In this document: positions 28,131 to 37,512 of the stretch, one piece after another | Position numbering within the stretch: position 1 is the first letter of the stretch | Layout: the number at the start of each line of letters is the position of its first letter | Source: Methylobacterium oxalidis | GTDB lineage: Bacteria; Pseudomonadota; Alphaproteobacteria; Rhizobiales; Beijerinckiaceae | NCBI RefSeq assembly: GCF_007992195.1 | Contig: NZ_BJZU01000050.1 | Span: 1-64,000, forward strand | DNA length: 64,000 bases | Reading direction: 5' to 3' | Notes under the pieces: generated by a model | Database searches by the model: none | What the model was told of the DNA's origin: nothing | What the model saw: the letters and a program-made list of their open reading frames with translations, nothing else | Made by a program: the position numbers and the translations under genes

Positions 28131-28895
28131 GTGCCCGCCTCCCGCCTCCGCCTCGGCGTCAACATCGATCACGTCGCCACCGTCCGGAACGCCCGCGGCG
28201 GCGCCTATCCGGACCCGGTGCGGGCGGCCCGCCTCGCCGTGGAGGCCGGCGCCGACGGCATCACGGCGCACCTGCGCGAGGACCGCCGGCACATCCGCGA
28301 CGCCGACATGCAGGCCCTCAAGGAGGTCCTGTCGGTGCCGCTCAACTACGAGATGGCGGCCACCGACGAGATGATCGCCATCGCCCTGCGCATCCGCCCG
28401 CACGCGGCCTGCCTCGTCCCGGAGAAGCGCGAGGAGCGCACCACCGAGGGGGGCCTCGACATCATCGGCGCCCGCGAGCACCTGAAGCCCCGCATCCGGG
28501 CCCTGTCCGAGGCCGGCATCCGCGTCTCGCTCTTCGTGGAGCCCGAGGAGCGGGTGATGGAGGCGGCGCGCGTGCTCGGCGCGCCCGTGGTCGAGCTCCA
28601 CACCGGCAGCTACTGCGAGGCCGTGATCGCGGGCGAGACCGCGCGCGTGGCGGACGAGCTCGCCCGCATCGCGCGGGCCGCCCGCTACGGGGCCGAGATC
28701 GGGCTGGAGATCCACGCGGGCCACGGCCTCACCGTCGACAGCGTCGGGCCGGTCGCGCGGCTGCCGCAGCTCGCCGAGCTCAACATCGGCCACGCCATCA
28801 TCGCGGAGGCGATCTTCGTCGGCCTGCCCCAGGCGGTGCGCGACATGCGCGCGGCGATGGACGCCGCGCGGGCGGGTGCGGGGGAGGCGGCGTGA
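28131..28895 (+). CDS. pdxJ: Pyridoxine 5'-phosphate synthase
   Basis: PdxJ, 254 residues, condenses deoxyxylulose phosphate with 3-amino-2-oxopropyl phosphate in vitamin B6 synthesis. Diagnostic segments are [22 protein letters not shown] at the first strand, [32 protein letters not shown] and [13 protein letters not shown]. It begins with GTG, preceded by GAGG ten bases upstream. No ATG lies near the conserved N-terminus. Its stop overlaps the acpS start by 4 bases, so the two are coupled. Confidence 0.97.
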   Translation: MPASRLRLGVNIDHVATVRNARGGAYPDPVRAARLAVEAGADGITAHLREDRRHIRDADMQALKEVLSVPLNYEMAATDEMIAIALRIRPHAACLVPEKREERTTEGGLDIIGAREHLKPRIRALSEAGIRVSLFVEPEERVMEAARVLGAPVVELHTGSYCEAVIAGETARVADELARIARAARYGAEIGLEIHAGHGLTVDSVGPVARLPQLAELNIGHAIIAEAIFVGLPQAVRDMRAAMDAARAGAGEAA

Positions 28896-29296
28896 TCCTC
28901 GGCATCGGCTCGGACCTCTGCGACATCCGCCGGATCGAGAGATCGATCGCGCGCTTCGGCGACCGCTTCACGCACCGCGTCTTCACGGACGGCGAGCGCC
29001 GCAGGAGCGACGCGCGCGCCGCCCGCGCGCCCTCGTATGCGCGCCGCTTCGCCGCCAAGGAAGCCTGCGCCAAGGCGCTCGGCACCGGCCTGAGCCACGG
29101 CGTCTTCTGGCGGGACATGGAGGTCGTGAACCTGCCCGGCGGGCGCCCGACCCTGCGCCTCACCGGCGGCGCGCTGGCCCGGCTCGGCGCGATGACGCCC
29201 CCGGGGCACGAGGCGCGGGTGCATGTCAGCCTCACCGACGACCCTCCGCTCGCTCAGGCGTTCGTGATCATCGAGGCGGTGCCGAGCGGCCCGTGA
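28892..29296 (+). CDS. acpS: Holo-[acyl-carrier-protein] synthase
   Basis: AcpS of 134 residues, transfers phosphopantetheine from CoA to acyl carrier protein. The metal-binding Asp8 is in [18 protein letters not shown] sequence ([13 protein letters not shown]) and Glu57 in [14 protein letters not shown]. The start is GTG, overlapping pdxJ. The pdxJ-acpS-lepB-rnc-era order is conserved in many alphaproteobacteria. Confidence 0.96.
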   Translation: MILGIGSDLCDIRRIERSIARFGDRFTHRVFTDGERRRSDARAARAPSYARRFAAKEACAKALGTGLSHGVFWRDMEVVNLPGGRPTLRLTGGALARLGAMTPPGHEARVHVSLTDDPPLAQAFVIIEAVPSGP

Positions 29297-29325
29297 GGTG
29301 GTGACCTGCCGCACGTGAGGTGGTG
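29292..29325. repeat. 12-bp direct repeat at the acpS stop codon
   Basis: CGTGAGGTGGTG occurs at 29292-29303, spanning the acpS stop, and at 29314-29325. The second copy begins a hairpin-capable stretch (GAGGTG...CACCTC, 29317-29339) that could end the acpS transcript. Confidence 0.4.
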
Positions 29326-29486
29326 CCGTGCGGCACCTCGCGGGATTAGCCGGCGGCGTTCACGCGTTGCGGGCAATCCCGGCTTAGTCTAGACCGCCGC
29401 ACGTAGCGGACAGGATCGCGGCAGGCTCCCCGCATTGCATGCCGATGGATCGGGCCGGAGGCCCTCGCCGAGGGGCTGGACGAATC

Positions 29487-30296
29487 ATGGAACGCGCACG
29501 CGTGGATCACGACACGAAGCACGAGATCCGGGCCGCCGATCCCGGTTCGACCGGGACCTGGGCCAGCATCCGCGAGACGCTGAAGGTCGGCATCCAAGCG
29601 CTGCTCATCGCGCTCGTGGTGCGGACGCTGCTGTTCCAGCCCTTCAACATCCCCTCGGGCTCGCTGGTGCCGACGCTCCTGATCGGCGACTACCTGTTCG
29701 TTTCGAAGTACTCCTACGGCTATTCGAAGTACTCGCTACCCTTGAGCGAATACATCCCGATGAAGTCGGACGGGCGCGTCTGGGCGGCCGAGCCGAAGCG
29801 CGGCGACATCGCCGTGTTCAAGCTGCCGAAGGACAACGCCACGGACTACATCAAGCGGGTGATCGGCCTGCCGGGCGACAAGATCCAGGTCGTCGACGGG
29901 GTCCTCAACATCAACGGCAAGCCGGTCAAGCGCGAGCGCATCGCCGATTACGAGACGATCGACCCCTACGGTCAGGCGGCCAAGGTGCCGCAGTACCTCG
30001 AGACCCTGCCGAACGGAATCGTGCACCGCGTGATCGAGCGCGACGGCGACAACGGCTTCTGGGACAAGACCGAACTCTACACGGTGCCGCCCAACCACTA
30101 CTTCATGATGGGCGACAACCGCGACAATTCCACCGATTCCCGCGACCTCGCCAATGTCGGCTACGTACCCTTCGAGAACTTCGTCGGCCGCGCCGAGATG
30201 ATCTTCTTCTCGATCGACGAGGGCACGCCCGCCTGGCAGATCTGGAACTGGCCCGCCAAGGTCCGGTGGAACCGCATCTTCAACACCATCCACTGA
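29487..30296 (+). CDS. lepB: Signal peptidase I
   Basis: Membrane protease of 269 residues that removes signal peptides from exported proteins. A single N-terminal transmembrane segment (ALLIALVVRTLLFQPFNI) precedes the catalytic Ser59 (PSGSLVPTLLIGDY). The general base is Lys123 (DYIKRVIGLPGDKI). Box E is GDNRDNSTDSR. The ATG at 29487 has GAGGGG upstream. Ten bases separate it from rnc. Confidence 0.97.
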   Translation: MERARVDHDTKHEIRAADPGSTGTWASIRETLKVGIQALLIALVVRTLLFQPFNIPSGSLVPTLLIGDYLFVSKYSYGYSKYSLPLSEYIPMKSDGRVWAAEPKRGDIAVFKLPKDNATDYIKRVIGLPGDKIQVVDGVLNINGKPVKRERIADYETIDPYGQAAKVPQYLETLPNGIVHRVIERDGDNGFWDKTELYTVPPNHYFMMGDNRDNSTDSRDLANVGYVPFENFVGRAEMIFFSIDEGTPAWQIWNWPAKVRWNRIFNTIH

Positions 30297-30306
30297 CGGT
30301 GGCGCC

Positions 30307-31068
30307 TTGAACGACGCCGCGCGTCCCTCCAGCCGCGCGCGGCGCGCGCACAGGCCGAAGCCGCCCCTCTCCGACCTGGAGGAGCGTCTCGGGCACGCCT
30401 TCGCCGACCAGGAGTTGCTGACCCGGGCGCTCACGCACGTGAGCAAGGCCACGGGGCGGACCGGCAGCTACCAGCGCCTCGAGTTCCTCGGGGACCGTGT
30501 GCTCGGCCTCGCCATCGCGGACCTTCTCTACCGGGCCTTTCCGGAAGCCGACGAGGGCGAGCTGTCCCGCCGGCTCGCCGGGCTCGTGCGCCGGGAGACC
30601 TGCGCCGCCGTGGCCACCGCCTGGGACGTCGGCCCGCACCTCGTGCTCGGCCCCGGCGAAGTGATGGGCGGCGGGCGCCGCAACCAGACCATCCTCGCCG
30701 ACGTCTGCGAGTCGATCCTCGGCGCGGTCTTCCTCGATGCCGGCTTCGGGCGGGCGCGGGACCTCGTTGAGGCCGCCTTCCGCCCTGGGGAGAAGACCGG
30801 CGCGCCGCGGGGCCGCGACGCCAAGTCGGCCCTGCAGGAATGGGCGATGGGCCGCGGCCTCCCGATCCCCGTCTACGAGGTCGTCGAGCGCTCCGGGCCC
30901 GACCACGCCCCGCGCTTCCGCATCGCCGTGCGGGTCGAGGGCGTCGAGCCGGGCTACGGGGAGGGCACCTCGAAGCGCCTTGCCGAGCAGGAGGCGGCCC
31001 GCAGCGTGCTGGCGCGCGAGGGCATCGGTGCGGGCGCCCCCGAAACCAACCCGCCCGAGGCTGGTTGA
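30307..31068 (+). CDS. rnc: Ribonuclease III
   Basis: Double-stranded RNA endonuclease of 253 residues for rRNA and mRNA processing. The signature YQRLEFLGDRVLGLAIAD supplies Glu59 and Asp63, and ADVCESILGAVFLD supplies Asp132 and Glu135. The C-terminal dsRNA-binding domain is intact (SALQEWAMGRGLPIPVYEVV). The start is a TTG, since no ATG or GTG lies near the conserved N-terminus; an Arg-rich leader of about 20 residues precedes the domain. Confidence 0.96.
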   Translation: MNDAARPSSRARRAHRPKPPLSDLEERLGHAFADQELLTRALTHVSKATGRTGSYQRLEFLGDRVLGLAIADLLYRAFPEADEGELSRRLAGLVRRETCAAVATAWDVGPHLVLGPGEVMGGGRRNQTILADVCESILGAVFLDAGFGRARDLVEAAFRPGEKTGAPRGRDAKSALQEWAMGRGLPIPVYEVVERSGPDHAPRFRIAVRVEGVEPGYGEGTSKRLAEQEAARSVLAREGIGAGAPETNPPEAG

Positions 31069-31104
31069 TGCTGCATCCCGCGCGCGACAGGTTGATGGGG
31101 CATC
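31063..31104. repeat. 15-bp imperfect direct repeat at the rnc stop codon
   Basis: GGTTGATGCTGCATC at 31063-31077 includes the rnc stop, and GGTTGATGGGGCATC at 31090-31104 repeats it with two mismatches at a 27-base period. It looks like a small tandem duplication in the rnc-era spacer. Confidence 0.4.
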
Positions 31105-31128
31105 GCGCCCCGCTGAGGAACTGACCCG

Positions 31129-32115
31129 ATGGCCCGAGCGCCGCAGGACGAGACCCAGGACGAGACCGAAGAGGACGTGCCGTCTGGCCCGCAGATCCCG
31201 CCTCTGCCGGCGATGCCGGCCGACGCGCGCGCCGGCTTCGTCGCGTTGATCGGCGTGCCGAACGCCGGCAAGTCGACGCTTCTCAACAGCCTTGTCGGCA
31301 CCAAGGTCTCGATCGTCTCGCGCAAGGTGCAGACGACGCGCGCCCTCGTGCGCGGCATCGCGATCGAGGGCAGCGCCCAGATCGTGCTCGTCGACACGCC
31401 CGGCATCTTCGCGCCGAAGCGCCGCCTCGACCGGGCGATGGTCCACTCCGCCTGGAGCGGGGCGGCCGACGCCGACGCGGTCTGCCTGCTGATCGATGCC
31501 CGCAAGGGCGTGGACGAGGAGGTGGAGGCGATCCTCGCCCGGCTCCCCGAGGTGCGCCGCCCGCGCATCCTCATCCTCAACAAGATCGACCTGATCCCGC
31601 GCGAGAAGCTTCTCGACCTCGCGGCCGGCCTCAACGGCCGGATGGCGTTCGCCCACACCTTCATGATCTCGGCGCTGAACGGCGACGGCGTCGCCGACCT
31701 GAAGCGCGCGCTCGCCGGCATGATGCCGCCCGGCCCCTGGCTCTACCCCGAGGATCAGGTCTCGGACGCGCCGATCCGCATGCTCGCGGCCGAGATCACT
31801 CGAGAGAAGATCTACGACCGCCTGCACGAGGAGCTGCCCTACCGCTCCACCGTGGAGACCGACCAGTGGCAGGTGCGCCCGGACGGGTCGGTGCGCATCG
31901 AGCAGACGATCTTCGTCGAGCGCGAGAGCCAGCGCTCCATCGTGCTGGGCAAGGGCGGCCAGACCATCAAGGCGATCGGTCAGGCGGCCCGCCTCGAGAT
32001 CGCCGAGGTGGCCGAGGCGAAGGTGCACCTGTTCCTGCACGTGAAGGTGCGCGAGAACTGGGCCGACGACCCGGCCCGCTACCGCGAGATGGGTCTCGAA
32101 TTCCCCAAGGCCTGA
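31129..32115 (+). CDS. era: GTPase Era
   Basis: Ribosome-assembly GTPase of 328 residues. An acidic extension of about 34 residues (DETQDETEEDVPSG) precedes G1 GVPNAGKS at 42-49. The DTPG box is in VLVDTPGIFAPKRRL, NKID is present, and the C-terminal KH domain has SIVLGKGGQTIKAIG. E. coli Era lacks the N-terminal extension. Follows rnc by 60 bases, as in most proteobacteria. Confidence 0.97.
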   Translation: MARAPQDETQDETEEDVPSGPQIPPLPAMPADARAGFVALIGVPNAGKSTLLNSLVGTKVSIVSRKVQTTRALVRGIAIEGSAQIVLVDTPGIFAPKRRLDRAMVHSAWSGAADADAVCLLIDARKGVDEEVEAILARLPEVRRPRILILNKIDLIPREKLLDLAAGLNGRMAFAHTFMISALNGDGVADLKRALAGMMPPGPWLYPEDQVSDAPIRMLAAEITREKIYDRLHEELPYRSTVETDQWQVRPDGSVRIEQTIFVERESQRSIVLGKGGQTIKAIGQAARLEIAEVAEAKVHLFLHVKVRENWADDPARYREMGLEFPKA

Positions 32116-32188
32116 AGCCCCCCGCGACGTCCGCGCGCAGGCCCGGATCCCGTCGAACCGACCCGCCGCGCGCCAAGTTCCGTCTCCG

Positions 32189-33109
32189 ATGCCCGTCCCG
32201 CCGATGCCCGCCGCCGTCTACGGCCTGCCCCCTGTCGGTCTCGCCGAGGTGCCGGAGGGCGCCCTCCAGCTCTCGCCCCTGATCCCCGGTTCGGCCCGGC
32301 TGGAGGATCGCGCCGAGGCGAGCCTCGACGGGCTCGCGATGCTGGCGCCCCCCGGCACCATCGAGCGCCGCTTCGTCCTCGCCCACGCCCTGCGGGCGCT
32401 GCGGCCGGGCGGGCGCCTGACGGCGCTGGCGCCCAAGGACAAGGGCGGCTCGCGCCTCGCGCGGGAGCTGCGCGACCTCGGCTGCGCGCCGGCCGACGAG
32501 CCGCGCCGCCACCACCGCATCTGCACGCTCGCCCGCCCCGAGGGCGAGCTCCCGCTCGGGGCGGCGCTCGCGGAGGGCGCACCCCGCCACATCGAGAACC
32601 TTGCTCTCTGCACCCAGCCCGGCATCTTCTCCTGGGACCGGATCGATCCCGGCACGGCGCTCCTCCTGAGCGTGCTGCCGGCCCTCTCGGGGAGCGGCGC
32701 CGATCTCGGCTGCGGCCTCGGGATCCTGGCCCGCGCCCTCCTCGCCGGGCCCGCGGTGACGCGGCTCGTGCTCGTCGACATCGACCGGCGCGCCGTCGAG
32801 ATGGCGCGGCGCAACGTCGGCGATCCGCGCGCCGAGTTCCGCTGGGCCGACCTGCGCACGCCCGATCCCGGCCTCGCCCGGCTCGACTTCGTGGTGATGA
32901 ACCCGCCCTTCCACGACGGCGGTGCCGAGGACCAGACCCTCGGACAGACCTTCATCCGCCGCGCGGCCGAGAGCCTCCGGCCGGGCGGCGCGCTCTGGCT
33001 GACGGCGAACGCCCATCTGCCCTACGAGGCGGTGCTGCGGGCCTCCTTCCGCGGCGTGGCGCAGCGGGCGGCGGCCAACGGCTACAAGGTCTACGAGGCC
33101 ACGGCATGA
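32189..33109 (+). CDS. RsmC-like class I SAM-dependent methyltransferase
   Basis: Methyltransferase of 306 residues built like RsmC (16S rRNA m2G1207): a degenerate N-terminal MTase-like half followed by a catalytic half. The SAM loop is DLGCGLG at 172-178, the acidic ribose-binding residue is in LVLVDIDRRA, and the catalytic motif is NPPF at 238-241 (MNPPFHDGG), typical of guanine-N2 methylation. It overlaps the next gene by 4 bases, which encodes another RNA-modification enzyme. The precise target nucleotide is inferred. Confidence 0.87.
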   Translation: MPVPPMPAAVYGLPPVGLAEVPEGALQLSPLIPGSARLEDRAEASLDGLAMLAPPGTIERRFVLAHALRALRPGGRLTALAPKDKGGSRLARELRDLGCAPADEPRRHHRICTLARPEGELPLGAALAEGAPRHIENLALCTQPGIFSWDRIDPGTALLLSVLPALSGSGADLGCGLGILARALLAGPAVTRLVLVDIDRRAVEMARRNVGDPRAEFRWADLRTPDPGLARLDFVVMNPPFHDGGAEDQTLGQTFIRRAAESLRPGGALWLTANAHLPYEAVLRASFRGVAQRAAANGYKVYEATA

Positions 33110-33855
33110 GCGCGGGCAAGCCCGCCAGCCTGCGGCTCGACCGCCTGCTGGCCAATCTCGGCTACGGCTCCCGCCGCGAGATCGCGGGCCTCGCCCGCCA
33201 CGGCCGCATCGTGCTCGACGGTGTGCCCCTGCGCGAGGCCGACGGGCGGATCGCCGTGACGCCGGACCTGCCCGAGCGGATGAGCGTCGACGGGGAGCCG
33301 CTCGATCCGCCGCCGGGCCTCCTCCTGATGCTGCACAAGCCCGTCGGCGTCACCTGCTCGCACAAGGAGGCCGGGCCCCTGATCTACGGGCTGCTGCCGG
33401 GCCGCTGGCGCCGCCGGGACCCCGCCATCTCGACGGTGGGACGCCTCGACAAGGAGACCTCGGGGCTGATCCTCCTCACCGACGACGGCGCGCTCCTGCA
33501 CCGGATCATCTCGCCGAAGGCGAGCGTCGCGAAGCGCTACCAGGTCACCCTCGACCGGCCGCTGCGCGGCGACGAGGCCGCGACCTTCGCCTCGGGCACG
33601 CTGATGCTGGAGGGCGAGGACAGGCCGCTCCTGCCCGTCGCCATGGAGGTGCACGACGCGACCCGCGCCGCTGTCACCCTGACGGAGGGGCGCTACCATC
33701 AGGTCCGCCGGATGTTCGCGGCGGTCGGCAACCACGTCACGGCGCTCCACCGCGACCGGATCGGCGCCCTCGACCTGCCGGGCGACCTCGCGCCCGGCGC
33801 GTTCCGCCTCGCGGGGGGCGAAGACGTCGCGCGGATCTTCGCGGCCTCCACCTGA
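33106..33855 (+). CDS. RsuA-family pseudouridine synthase
   Basis: Protein of 249 residues with an N-terminal S4 RNA-binding domain (RLDRLLANLGYGSRREIAGL) and an RsuA/RluB/E/F catalytic domain. The catalytic aspartate is Asp115 in VGRLDKETSGLILLT. The motif LTEGRYHQVRRMFAAVGNHV is intact. By similarity of size and motifs it would modify 16S rRNA U516 as RsuA does, but RluB-like specificity cannot be excluded. Coupled to the methyltransferase gene by a 4-base overlap. Confidence 0.92.
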   Translation: MSAGKPASLRLDRLLANLGYGSRREIAGLARHGRIVLDGVPLREADGRIAVTPDLPERMSVDGEPLDPPPGLLLMLHKPVGVTCSHKEAGPLIYGLLPGRWRRRDPAISTVGRLDKETSGLILLTDDGALLHRIISPKASVAKRYQVTLDRPLRGDEAATFASGTLMLEGEDRPLLPVAMEVHDATRAAVTLTEGRYHQVRRMFAAVGNHVTALHRDRIGALDLPGDLAPGAFRLAGGEDVARIFAAST

Positions 33856-33867
33856 TCCCGTTCGCGG

Positions 33868-36853
33868 CTAGCCCGCGGCCGGCCCCGGCTGGCGCCGCTC
33901 GGCCAGGATCTCGACGCCGTTGAAGATCCGGACGAGGTCGGTCTCGGCCGGGTCCATCACGTCGTCGAGGGTGTCGGGCGCGCGGGCGGCGGCGTCGAGC
34001 ATCGCGTCCGCGATCAGGGCGCCGAGGCGCCGGTAGTTCTCGAAATCGCTCTCGGTGAAGAACTGGTTCAGCGTCGGATCGTGCGGGAAGGTCTTGCGCC
34101 GCGCAGGCCGCGACCTCGACCGGCAGCCCGTCCGAGAGATAGGGCTTGAGGTAGAGGAGCCGCCCCTCGGCCTCGGATCGCCCGTCGCGCGCCGGGTAGG
34201 TGATGCGGGCGAAGGCGCCCTCGCAGCGCAGCCGCTTCTCGTCCACCTTGATCGGCCGCGGGAACTCGACCGCCACCCCGAGGTCGATGCCCGCGTACTG
34301 GATCGCGCGGCTGAGATCCTCGTAGGCGTAGTCCTGGTCCTGGCCGGCATCGACCGCGACGATGAGGCCGCAGCGCCGCCGCAGCATCTCGTAGAGGCCG
34401 AGATTGTCGAAGTGGCCGCCGTCCGACAGGTAGACGAAGGGCCCGTCGTCGCTCGACCGCCCGGTCAGTTCGGAGAGCAGCGCCGGCAGGGCATTGCGCG
34501 GGCCGCCGCGCTTGAGCTCGTCCGCACTCAGCCCGGCCCCCGGTTTCGGCAGCCACGCTCCGAGCCGCACGTTGAACAGCGTCATCACGAAGGCGATGAG
34601 CGTGGAGGAGTGATAGCCCATGTTGGGGCTCGCCGCCGCACCCGAGATGGTCATGGCCGTCCCGAGGCTGATCCCCTTCGGGACATCGTAGAGGCCGGTC
34701 TGGCGCTCGTCGCCGGCGTAAGCCTCGGTCGGCACGTAGGCGCCGCGGGCGACGCCCTTGCGGCCCACCCGGCGCAGGCGGGCGGAGCCGCAATGGAGCG
34801 GCGTGATCGTGAAGGTATCGGCCTTGCGCTCGGCCTGGGCCGGATCGAAGCCGCGGGTCCGGTTGAGGGCGACGTTGATCACCGGGAACAGGCGCGGCGG
34901 CGAGCGCCGCGTGAAGGCGTCGGCCACGCGCATGTTGTCGAGCGGGTCGAAATCCGTGAACCGGTCCGGATGTTTCGAGGCCGGCCGGCGCGCCGGCCCG
35001 AGGAAGCCGCGGATCAGCCGGTTGCGGTAGACGGCGTGCATCGAGAAGCGGTTGAGGTTGATCAGCCGCCCGAGCCACCAGGCGAGGCCGGCCCCCGCCG
35101 GGGTGACGAGCAGGCTCACCCCCGTGATCGCCCACATGCCGGGATCCGGGCGGAGGAGGGCCGCGACCCGCCCGATCGCGACCGCCGTACCGTGGCCGAT
35201 CAGGACGAGGAGCGCCGCGCCGAACGCGACGATCCCGAGATTGGCGAGCACGGCCAGTGGCACGGGACTCGTCTTCTCGGGCCCGCGCGCGGCGAAGGCC
35301 GTCGTGACGCTGCGCCCGATCCAGGCGACGAGGCCGCCGGACGCGATGCCGCCGCCGGCGAGCGCCGCGATCGCGCTCTCGCTCCAGGCCGACAGGTGCG
35401 CACCGCCGATCACCACGATCGCGCCGGCGAGGCAGGCGGTGAGGACGACGATAAGCTTCGTCCCGTTGAGGCGCGCGAGCCACTCGCGGTCGAGGTCGCC
35501 CCGAAGCGCGGCGTGCCGGAGGGCGACGAACACCGTGGTCCGCAGCGTCTCGGCCAGAGCCACCCAGAGGGGGCCGACGAGCACCAGCCAGTAGATGTCG
35601 AGACCCTGCGCGAGCCAGATGCCCCACCAGAGCAGGCCCGCGGAGACGAGGGCGCTGGCGACGAAGGGGATCAGGCCCTTGCGGAACAGGCGGACGTGTT
35701 CGGCGCGCGCGATCTCTCCCTCGCCCGCGCGCGCGACGTAGCGCCGGCCCGAAACCCAGAGGAAGGCGAGGCCGTAGGCGAGGAGGCAGAGCGCGACGCT
35801 GAGCCCCGGCACGAGCAGGATCCCTACGTCGTCCGGCGCCTTGCGGCGCGGGTCGGGGTGCGGCGCGCAGGCCGCCGGCCTCGCCGCGGGGCAGGGTTTC
35901 CGCATCTCCGCGACCGCGACCGCGACCGCGGCGGCGCGGGCCGCGATCTGCGCGGGCTCCGGCTCGGCCGGGCGCGCCTCCTTCGGGCAGGCGCTCGGCG
36001 GAGCGGCGCAGACGGCCGTCGGCCGGGTTCCGAACACCGCGTGGAGGTCATGCACGGCGCCGTCGATGACCTGCGGCGCCGCGACCATCGGGACGGCGAA
36101 GCACCAGAGGAGGATCGGCACGATGATCCGGGCGCGGATCTGGCGGGCGTCCGGCCCGAACGTCCCGGCGAAGGCGCCATGACGGATCTCGGAGGCCGGC
36201 AGGTCGGGGTGGCTGTGGCTCGGCACGCCGAGGATCGAGCCGTACACCGCCGCGAGCAGGCCGAGCCCGGCGCCGGCCAGCAGCAGGACCTCCAGGGGGA
36301 GGTGCCGCTGCGACGCGAGGGCGGAGGTCAGGACCGCGTAGGTCAGGAGCCCTCCTGCGAGCGTCACGAAGACCGGCAGCAGCACGAACCAGTTGATCAG
36401 CGTGTTGCGCAGCCAGAGCAGGATGCCGGTCAGCGTGTCGAGCGAGAAGAGACCCGGGTTCGGGGCGAGGAAGCTCGTGAAGCGCCGGAGCGCGTGCACC
36501 GGGCCGCCGGGGCGGTCGCTCGCGGGGCCGCTGACGGCGGTCTCGGCCAGGCCGACGCTGGCCGCCAGCCCCGCCGCCCCCGGCCCGTCGAGCTGTCCGG
36601 CGATCAGCCGCGTGAGGAAGGAGCCGATGTAGCCGCCGCCCGAGACCGTCGAGAGATAGTGGAACTCGCCGAGGAGCTTCCGGGCGGCGAGGGCCTGGAG
36701 CACGCCGAGGCAGAACGCGGCGCTGCGCACGCCGCCCCCCGACAGGCAGAGGGCGTTGGGCTGCTCGCCGGAGCCGAGCCCGAGGGCCGCCCGCTCGGCG
36801 CGGAGCACTTGGCGCGTGGAGAGGGGCCGCGCCGGCCCTGTCCCGTTCGACAT
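33868..36853 (-). CDS. Membrane-embedded patatin-like phospholipase, apparent frameshift near 3' end
   Basis: Very large patatin-like protein (about 995 residues if the frame is repaired). The oxyanion motif SGGGVRSA is at 38-45 and the nucleophile is Ser71 in STVSGGGYIG. The partner aspartate is near residue 810 in YLSDGGHFDNLGLYEML. Between the two lie roughly eight transmembrane segments (about 150-270 and 350-600). Near 34096-34112 the main frame loses homology-like sequence and turns arginine-rich. The +1 frame continues naturally with KTFPHDPTLNQFFTESDFEN to a stop at 33868. The unshifted frame would run 119 bases into the convergent gene. Either a sequencing error or a genuine C-terminal mutation; the catalytic residues lie before it. 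Confidence 0.8.
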
Positions 36854-36864
36854 CGGCCCGCTCC

Positions 36865-37512
36865 TCAGGAACGGGTCAGCGCGTAGCTGAGGCCCTGGTG
36901 CAGCACCCGCCGGCAGAAGCGGTCGTCGAGGAGCGGGTTGCGGGCGGCGGGCAGCCGCGTTTCGTCGTACTTGCTGATGCAGGTGACGATCATGGCGGCG
37001 AGCGCGGCGCGCTTCTCGGAGCCCGGCCCGATCGCGCCGTCCGCCTTGCCGACCAGGGCGACGAGGAGGGTGCCGTACTGGCTCAGGATCATCGCGTAGG
37101 CATCGTGGCCGATGACACCGTTGGCGTAGGCCTGGCAGGCGGCGTAGAGGCCATCGCGCAGGGCCAGCACGCCGGCCGACCGGCCCTCCAGTGCCGTCAC
37201 CACCTCGGTCGTCGCGAAGCCGCCGCTGCCGCCCACCGTCGCCTTCTCGGGCACGGAGACGTTCGCCGTGAAGTTCCCGCTGCGCCCGAAGGCCACGGCG
37301 TAGTCGGGCCTCGGCTCGGTGCAGACGATCGGCCGGACGATGCCGTCCGGGCCGGGTCTCGGGCGCTCCGTGACGAGGCGGAGGTTGCCCGTCGTCGCGA
37401 GCGTGTTCGAGGTGCCGAACTGGAGCTCCGTCACCTTCAGGCTCGGTGAGTCACAGGCCGTCAGCAGGCCGAGGGAGAGACAGAGTGCCGGAATGGTCGC
37501 CGCTACGCGCAT
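36865..37512 (-). CDS. Putative lipoprotein paired with the patatin-like gene
   Basis: Product of 215 residues with a lipoprotein signal: hydrophobic stretch then LLTAC, placing the lipidated cysteine at residue 20. The mature part has no recognised domain. Conserved-looking stretches include EPRPDYAVAFGRSGNFTANVSV and AYANGVIGHDAYAMILSQYG. The ATG at 37512 was preferred over one four codons upstream because GGGGG precedes it and the signal peptide then has normal length. The phospholipase gene starts 11 bases downstream, so the two form an operon and probably act together at the envelope. Confidence 0.75.
   Translation of the reverse strand: MRVAATIPALCLSLGLLTACDSPSLKVTELQFGTSNTLATTGNLRLVTERPRPGPDGIVRPIVCTEPRPDYAVAFGRSGNFTANVSVPEKATVGGSGGFATTEVVTALEGRSAGVLALRDGLYAACQAYANGVIGHDAYAMILSQYGTLLVALVGKADGAIGPGSEKRAALAAMIVTCISKYDETRLPAARNPLLDDRFCRRVLHQGLSYALTRS

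Noticed and set aside
29317..29339. Hairpin after acpS as a strong terminator
   Set aside because: Two mutually exclusive short stems and no U-tract; kept only as a remark under the direct repeat.
34055..36886. Plus-strand open frame of 943 codons opposite the phospholipase gene
   Set aside because: Antisense shadow; the minus strand has catalytic motifs and transmembrane segments.
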